Source of the DNA: Tenacibaculum sp. MAR_2010_89
GTDB lineage: Bacteria; Bacteroidota; Bacteroidia; Flavobacteriales; Flavobacteriaceae
Reading direction: 5' to 3'
NCBI RefSeq assembly: GCF_900105985.1
Contig: NZ_FNUB01000005.1
Location: forward strand, 2,480,001-2,544,000
Length of the DNA: 64,000 bases
Shown: piece after piece, positions 60,087-64,000 of the stretch
How positions within the stretch are numbered: position 1 is the first letter of the stretch
How the letters are laid out: each line of letters starts with the position of its first letter
Made by a program: the position numbers and the translations under genes
Notes under the pieces: generated by a model
Told to the model about the DNA's origin: nothing
Seen by the model: the letters and a program-made list of their open reading frames with translations, nothing else
Database searches by the model: none

Positions 60087-61235
60087 TTATTTTAAGTTTT
60101 CAAGAATAAAATCTAGAGTTTTATTTGTATTTAAGTTTTCTGCGTAAGCATCTGTTATATGTATAGGAGGCACTGCATATTTGTTTTTTATTAAATATTT
60201 AATATCTTCTAAATACTCTAAAGAAACTTTCCCTGTTATTAACAAATTTAGGTCTTTTCCTGACTTATAATAATCGTATATTTTTTTTAATCCAGTTAAA
60301 TATAAATAATCTTTTGTCAATCCTCCTCCTCGATGCACTCTTGTTGTAATATAAAAAGCTTGTTCTTTTCCCAAATCATATGTATTATGTAACATTCTAA
60401 ATGTTCTTGAAAAAGAATACCCTTTAGCTAAACTATCTACAGCTATAACTCTATAAGCTAGTTCTTTTAATCGTTTTATGGTTAAATTACCAGACATGTA
60501 TTCACTAAATACTGCTAAACCTTCTTGAGTTTCTTCATTATTAGGAAAGCCATGTGAAAATATTTTTAATTTGTGTAATAAACCATTCATAGTTGTAACC
60601 ATATGTACACCTATTTCATGATTGGTTAGAATTCCCATTTCATTTTTTGAGAATCTATGATTACTATTTAACACTAAAGTTTGAATATTATTTAAAACCA
60701 TAGCTATTGCTCCCATGGCTGAAGATTCTTTTATATTGAATGAGAAATCATATCGGTTAGCATATTCTTTAAAAATAGATGTAGCTTCTTCTGATGTATA
60801 CTTTGGTTTAAATATTTTATCTTTTTTGTTTTCTTCTTCAAAATGTAATATAAATTTTGCATTTTCAACATCTTGCTCTGTAGGTGTTCCAAAAGAATGT
60901 AAACTATTATAATAAAACCTTTTACCTTTCCCTACAGTTTCAATACATCTTACTATACCTGAGTAGAAATAAATAATATCTTCATATAAATCTCTAATCT
61001 GCTCGTTTTCTATAGATTCTAAAGGCTGTGTGAAAAATTTTTGATGAATTTTAAATTTATCAAAATCTCTTTTAGGGTATTTAAAAACTGGATCAGTTAA
61101 ATATTTAGATTTAAAAAAACGTTTTTTCTCTTCTTCTATATTTATTGGATTTACATAATTTAAAAGTTCTATTTTCTTAACAAGTTTATCTATTTTCTTA
61201 TCTATTTTAAAAAGTGCTGTACTTGCTACTTGCAT
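60087..61235 (-). CDS. DUF1704 / flavohemoglobin expression-modulating QEGLA-motif protein (putative zinc carboxypeptidase)
   Basis: The 382-residue protein has HEIGVH in NHEIGVHMVTTMNG, a gluzincin-type HExxxH, and the QEGLA motif in EETQEGLAVFSEYMSGNL, whose Glu would be the third zinc ligand. This is DUF1704 (KIAA0895/MATCAP family); animal members are carboxypeptidases that remove the C-terminal tyrosine of alpha-tubulin. The bacterial members are annotated from an old observation about flavohemoglobin expression and have no proven substrate. It is the last gene of the minus-strand cassette that begins with a GshB-like ligase. All predicted ligands are present, so it is likely an active enzyme. 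Confidence 0.88.
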   Translation of the reverse strand: MQVASTALFKIDKKIDKLVKKIELLNYVNPINIEEEKKRFFKSKYLTDPVFKYPKRDFDKFKIHQKFFTQPLESIENEQIRDLYEDIIYFYSGIVRCIETVGKGKRFYYNSLHSFGTPTEQDVENAKFILHFEEENKKDKIFKPKYTSEEATSIFKEYANRYDFSFNIKESSAMGAIAMVLNNIQTLVLNSNHRFSKNEMGILTNHEIGVHMVTTMNGLLHKLKIFSHGFPNNEETQEGLAVFSEYMSGNLTIKRLKELAYRVIAVDSLAKGYSFSRTFRMLHNTYDLGKEQAFYITTRVHRGGGLTKDYLYLTGLKKIYDYYKSGKDLNLLITGKVSLEYLEDIKYLIKNKYAVPPIHITDAYAENLNTNKTLDFILENLK

Positions 61236-61276
61236 ATGATTAATTGTAAGGCTCCTTTAAAAGGTTTTGTATTTTA

Positions 61277-62104
61277 TTATTTATATTTTAGATAAAAAGC
61301 TTCTGCATGTTTTTTTAAGCCTACTTCTAAATATTTTTCTACAGCTAAAACCACTTCTGGATACATTATTTGCTCTAACTCGTCACAATAAATTTTAGCT
61401 ATCTCGGTAGCTAAAACCAATGTGTTTTTGAAATTTTGAGTAATATATTTTAAAAAATATCCATTACCCTGAAATGTATCATTTATTTTAGCTGTTGATT
61501 TTATACCATTTGGCAACGGCATTTTCTCTAAAATAGTTCTCCATGATTCTATTTCATCAATAAACTTTTTATTATTAATATTTAAAGTCCCTAAATTCCA
61601 TGTAGGTACTTCTCTATCCCATCTTTTCCAGTTATATGAATGCATATCATAAACTATACAAGTTCCAAATTTATTTTCAATTTTTGAAATTAAAACACCT
61701 ACTATTTTATAAAAGTTCATGTGTTTTATTAAACTTTTAACTTTCAATTCTTCTTGTAATGGTTCTTTCCATAATTCTTTTCCCCAAGCATCTGAATAAA
61801 TAGCTGTTTCTGGAGTTCTATTTAAGTCGTATTCAAACCGTGAGTCTAATCCTGCAATTACAATAGGATGTGATTGAATCATTTGCTTTGTTGCTGGATC
61901 TTCTTCATACCAACGTTCATATTCGGTATGCAAACAATTATTCCATAATTCTTTTCTGAATTGATGACCATCATGAACAGCACCACAAACATAAGGAACA
62001 TATTTATCTATTTTTAGTGTAAAAGAATAATCACTACAAACCGCTTCAAAAACATCTTCAGATTCAATTTTTAAAACTATTTGTTCAATGGTTAACTTTT
62101 CCAT
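61277..62104 (-). CDS. N-formylglutamate amidohydrolase family protein
   Basis: The 275-residue protein belongs to the FGase (HutG-type) family. Motifs are AGLDSRFEYDLNRTPE, YDMHSYNWKRWDRE with the metal-binding Asp/His, and GTLNINNKKF. In histidine degradation the enzyme releases formate from N-formylglutamate, but no hut gene is nearby, so here it probably acts on another N-acyl amino acid or peptide. The ATG at 62104 shares its A with the TGA of the preceding gene, so translation is coupled. The frame is also open from a TTG one codon earlier, which I reject. Confidence 0.87.
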   Translation of the reverse strand: MEKLTIEQIVLKIESEDVFEAVCSDYSFTLKIDKYVPYVCGAVHDGHQFRKELWNNCLHTEYERWYEEDPATKQMIQSHPIVIAGLDSRFEYDLNRTPETAIYSDAWGKELWKEPLQEELKVKSLIKHMNFYKIVGVLISKIENKFGTCIVYDMHSYNWKRWDREVPTWNLGTLNINNKKFIDEIESWRTILEKMPLPNGIKSTAKINDTFQGNGYFLKYITQNFKNTLVLATEIAKIYCDELEQIMYPEVVLAVEKYLEVGLKKHAEAFYLKYK

Positions 62105-62433
62105 CAACTTAAAATTTTCTTTAAAAAAGCATATGTCTTCTTTTCTAATATATCAACAGTTCCATCTGCAAAAATTACTTTCTTAATATCTTCAAGTAGT
62201 AATTTTTTATCATTTTCAGAGTAACTATTATCTTCTAAATATTCACGTACCTTTAGCAATTTGACTTCTTCATCAGCATCCATTACTATTTCAGTATGAA
62301 TTTTATTATATAAATCCTCATTAATAGTTGAAATTATATATTCACTTTCTTCTTTTGTTTCTATATAGTTACAATGGGCTACAAACAATAGCACATAGGT
62401 TCTAAATTCTTCTTTAGTCCAACTCATAATCAT
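62104..62433 (-). CDS. TerB-like small helical protein
   Basis: The 109-residue, all-helical protein is probably cytoplasmic. Segments such as LLFVAHCNYIETKEESEYI, LLEDIKKVIFADGTVDILE and KTYAFLKKIL fit the pattern of TerB/tellurite-resistance-like domains. In these, two helical repeats each carry an Asp-Gly-x-[IV]-x-x-x-E turn (here ADGTVDILE and, less clearly, CNYIETKEE). The role in the cassette is unknown; TerB-like domains often scaffold or bind metal. Start is either 62433 or the second ATG at 62427. It lies between the sulfurtransferase and the amidohydrolase with overlapping or nearly overlapping ends. Confidence 0.75.
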   Translation of the reverse strand: MIMSWTKEEFRTYVLLFVAHCNYIETKEESEYIISTINEDLYNKIHTEIVMDADEEVKLLKVREYLEDNSYSENDKKLLLEDIKKVIFADGTVDILEKKTYAFLKKILS

Positions 62434-62435
62434 TA

Positions 62436-63279
62436 TTATTTTTCAATAGGTAACTCTAATCTACTAGCCCATTCCGTCCATGAACCATCATATATAGTAT
62501 AATTTTTAATTTCTGCTATATCTGCAGCCAAAGCTAATATACAAGCAGTTATTCCTGAACCACAAGTAAAAATTATTGGAAAATCATTATTATTTTTTTT
62601 AACAAAAAGAACTTTAAGTTCATCTTTACTTTTCATTTTACCATTCTTTTGTACCTCAGTATATGGTAAACTATAGGATGTTGGTATATGTCCCCCTCTT
62701 AAATCTGCTCTAGGTTCAGGTTCATTAGCTTCAAATCTACCTTTCGAACGAGCATCTAAAATAAATTTTTTATTATTTACTGAGGCTTCTATAACTTCTT
62801 CAGTATAACTAACTTTATCTGGTTGAAAATTGGCTTGAAAATCTCCAATAAAAAGTTCTCTTTCTTTAGGTTTTTCTGTTATTAAACCAGCTTTTTTCCA
62901 AGCTGGTAAACCACCATTTAAAACAGTTATATTGTTAAAACCAAAAGTTTTAAACAGCCACCAAACTCTAGGAGATGAATACATTCCTATATCGTCATAA
63001 ACCACAATACAACTATTATTATTTATCCCAAGTTTACGAACCTCTTTTTCAAAATTTTCTTCAGAAGGTAAGGTATTAGGGTATTTAGCTTCTTTTTTTA
63101 AGAATACATTTTTAAGATCAAAAAAAACAGCATTTACAATCTGTTTTTTTTTGATCTATCATCTTATTTTTAGTTGTAACTTTTTTAATTGTTGCGTCTA
63201 AAATTATTAAATTTTCAGCGGTAAAATTATTTTGTAACCATTCAACCTCTACTATAGGCTGATTAATTTTAAGCTTCAT
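62436..63279 (-). pseudogene. Sulfurtransferase (SseA/3-mercaptopyruvate type), frameshifted at an A9 run
   Basis: Two rhodanese domains are recognisable in about 280 codons. The N-terminal part starts at the ATG at 63279 (MKLKINQPIVEVEWLQNNF) and reads to position 63152. There a run of nine A residues (63144-63152 on the minus strand) shifts the frame into a nearby TGA. Removing one A restores DQKKQIVNAVFFDLKNVFL and joins it to the rest (VVYDDIGMYSSPRVWWLF). The C-terminal domain has the active-site loop CGSGITA, the 3-mercaptopyruvate sulfurtransferase signature (CGS/TGV/ITA). The start overlaps the gshB-like gene by 11 bases. It may be a true mutation, phase variation, polymerase slippage or a sequencing error. 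Confidence 0.8.
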
Positions 63280-64000
63280 CTACTCTACGCTTTAAATCTG
63301 TCATTCTTCTGAATGATGCATTTTTTTCTAACACTTTACTTTCTAAAAAATCAATTACTTTTTCTTGAATTTTTACTTTTGACACTTTATTTATGTAGGT
63401 AATACCTCCTGGGCTCATTACATTAACCTCTACAAGTTTACCTCCAATTACATCGATACCTACAAAATACAATCCGTCTTTTACCAATTTTGGGCCTATT
63501 TTATTACATAAAACTTTTTCTGCTGCCGTAAGTTTATGTTTTTCTACCCTTCCACCTGCTGTAATATTAGAACGATGATCTTTATCACCAGGAATCCGTT
63601 TCATTGAACCTATAGGTTTTCCATTAAGTAATAATATTCTTACATCCCCTTTATCAGCTCCTTCAATATAATCTTGAAGTATTACATAATCAGAAGATCC
63701 ATCACTTTTGTATATATAAAAATCAAGTAACGAATTAATATTACTCATTGCCGATTTTTCTATTAAAATAACTCCAGAACCACCATAACCATTTAAAGGT
63801 TTTAAAATCATTTTATCGCAAGGTGATTCTTCAATCATTTTAATTAAATAATCTTTGTTTTTAGATACATGAGTAACAGGTATTATTTCATTATTTGGAT
63901 CTTCAAAAACTGCAGTATATAACTTATTATTAGCTTCCCGCATTCCTTCTACAGAATTAATTATAAAGACATCATCTTTAACAGAATCAAGAAAATTTAG
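63269..64000 (-). CDS. Glutathione synthetase-like ATP-grasp ligase (partial)
   Basis: The gene enters from the right edge, and 243 codons are visible. The N-terminal part reads FIINSVEGMREANNKLY, the 'NxxxGxRxANxKLY' segment typical of GshB. ATP-grasp motifs follow: KMILKPLNGYGGSGVILIE, VILQDYIEGADKGDVRILLLNGKPIG, and the metal-binding VEVNVMSPGGITYI. GshB joins gamma-glutamylcysteine to glycine, but Flavobacteriaceae do not all make glutathione and no gshA is seen. Another peptide-forming ligation is possible. It is the first visible gene of the cassette leading to DUF1704 and overlaps the sulfurtransferase gene by 11 bases. ATG codons at 63943 and elsewhere are internal. Confidence 0.87.
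   Translation of the reverse strand, partial: LNFLDSVKDDVFIINSVEGMREANNKLYTAVFEDPNNEIIPVTHVSKNKDYLIKMIEESPCDKMILKPLNGYGGSGVILIEKSAMSNINSLLDFYIYKSDGSSDYVILQDYIEGADKGDVRILLLNGKPIGSMKRIPGDKDHRSNITAGGRVEKHKLTAAEKVLCNKIGPKLVKDGLYFVGIDVIGGKLVEVNVMSPGGITYINKVSKVKIQEKVIDFLESKVLEKNASFRRMTDLKRRVDEA

Overview
The window comes from a low-GC member of the Bacteroidota, almost certainly a marine Flavobacteriaceae (Tenacibaculum/Polaribacter-like). Supporting signs are the strongly A+T-rich codon use, the near absence of Shine-Dalgarno sequences, TAnnTTTG-type -7 promoter boxes, type IX secretion (T9SS) C-terminal tails, GIN-domain and DUF4290 proteins, and flavobacterial types of MurA, DnaJ and aconitase. 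No phage, insertion sequence, CRISPR array, tRNA or rRNA is visible. The window looks like ordinary chromosome with accessory islands.

Layout. Positions 1-2.1 kb hold the tail of purL, a regulatory intergenic region (possible Crp-type site, promoter and terminator of a small RNA) and a cytochrome P450. 2-4.7 kb holds a lipoprotein and a YegD-like Hsp70. 4.7-14.3 kb is a divergent regulatory unit: a minus-strand operon (efflux adaptor, ABC ATPase, serine hydrolase, FtsX-type permease, GIN-domain protein) faces an NtrC-type response regulator and its histidine kinase. A good sigma-54 promoter and two copies of a TGTTCATAATC element lie between them. 14.3-18.3 kb holds a gene-free stretch, an XRE regulator, a THUMP-like methyltransferase, pepE and a lipocalin-like lipoprotein. 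18.4-26 kb holds three tandem paralogs of a small exported protein, a DUF6702 protein and two M1 metallopeptidase paralogs. 26-28.4 kb is a topoisomerase III.

28.4-41.1 kb is a surface/secretion region: a 2303-residue six-module LRR protein with a T9SS tail, a 53-residue exported peptide just behind it, a double-glycine leader peptide, a TPR-LuxR regulator, a cupin lipoprotein and a BNR-repeat protein that has both a lipobox and a T9SS tail. 41.1-51.8 kb is mostly housekeeping: TrmH, a SIRT5-like sirtuin, an amidohydrolase, a Crp-family regulator and two different aconitases. 52.1-54.6 kb carries RNase P RNA, two copies of an unassigned small RNA-like element, dnaJ and grpE. 54.7-59.4 kb has a Cys-rich double-glycine peptide, murA (natural Asp variant), DUF4290 and a UvrD/PcrA helicase.

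60-64 kb is a minus-strand cassette: GshB-like ATP-grasp ligase, mercaptopyruvate-type sulfurtransferase (frameshifted at an A9 run), TerB-like protein, N-formylglutamate amidohydrolase and a DUF1704 'QEGLA' putative metallo-carboxypeptidase. Pairing a peptide-forming ligase with a MATCAP-type carboxypeptidase is the most suggestive candidate here for an undescribed pathway. The duplicated small RNA is the best candidate non-coding element.
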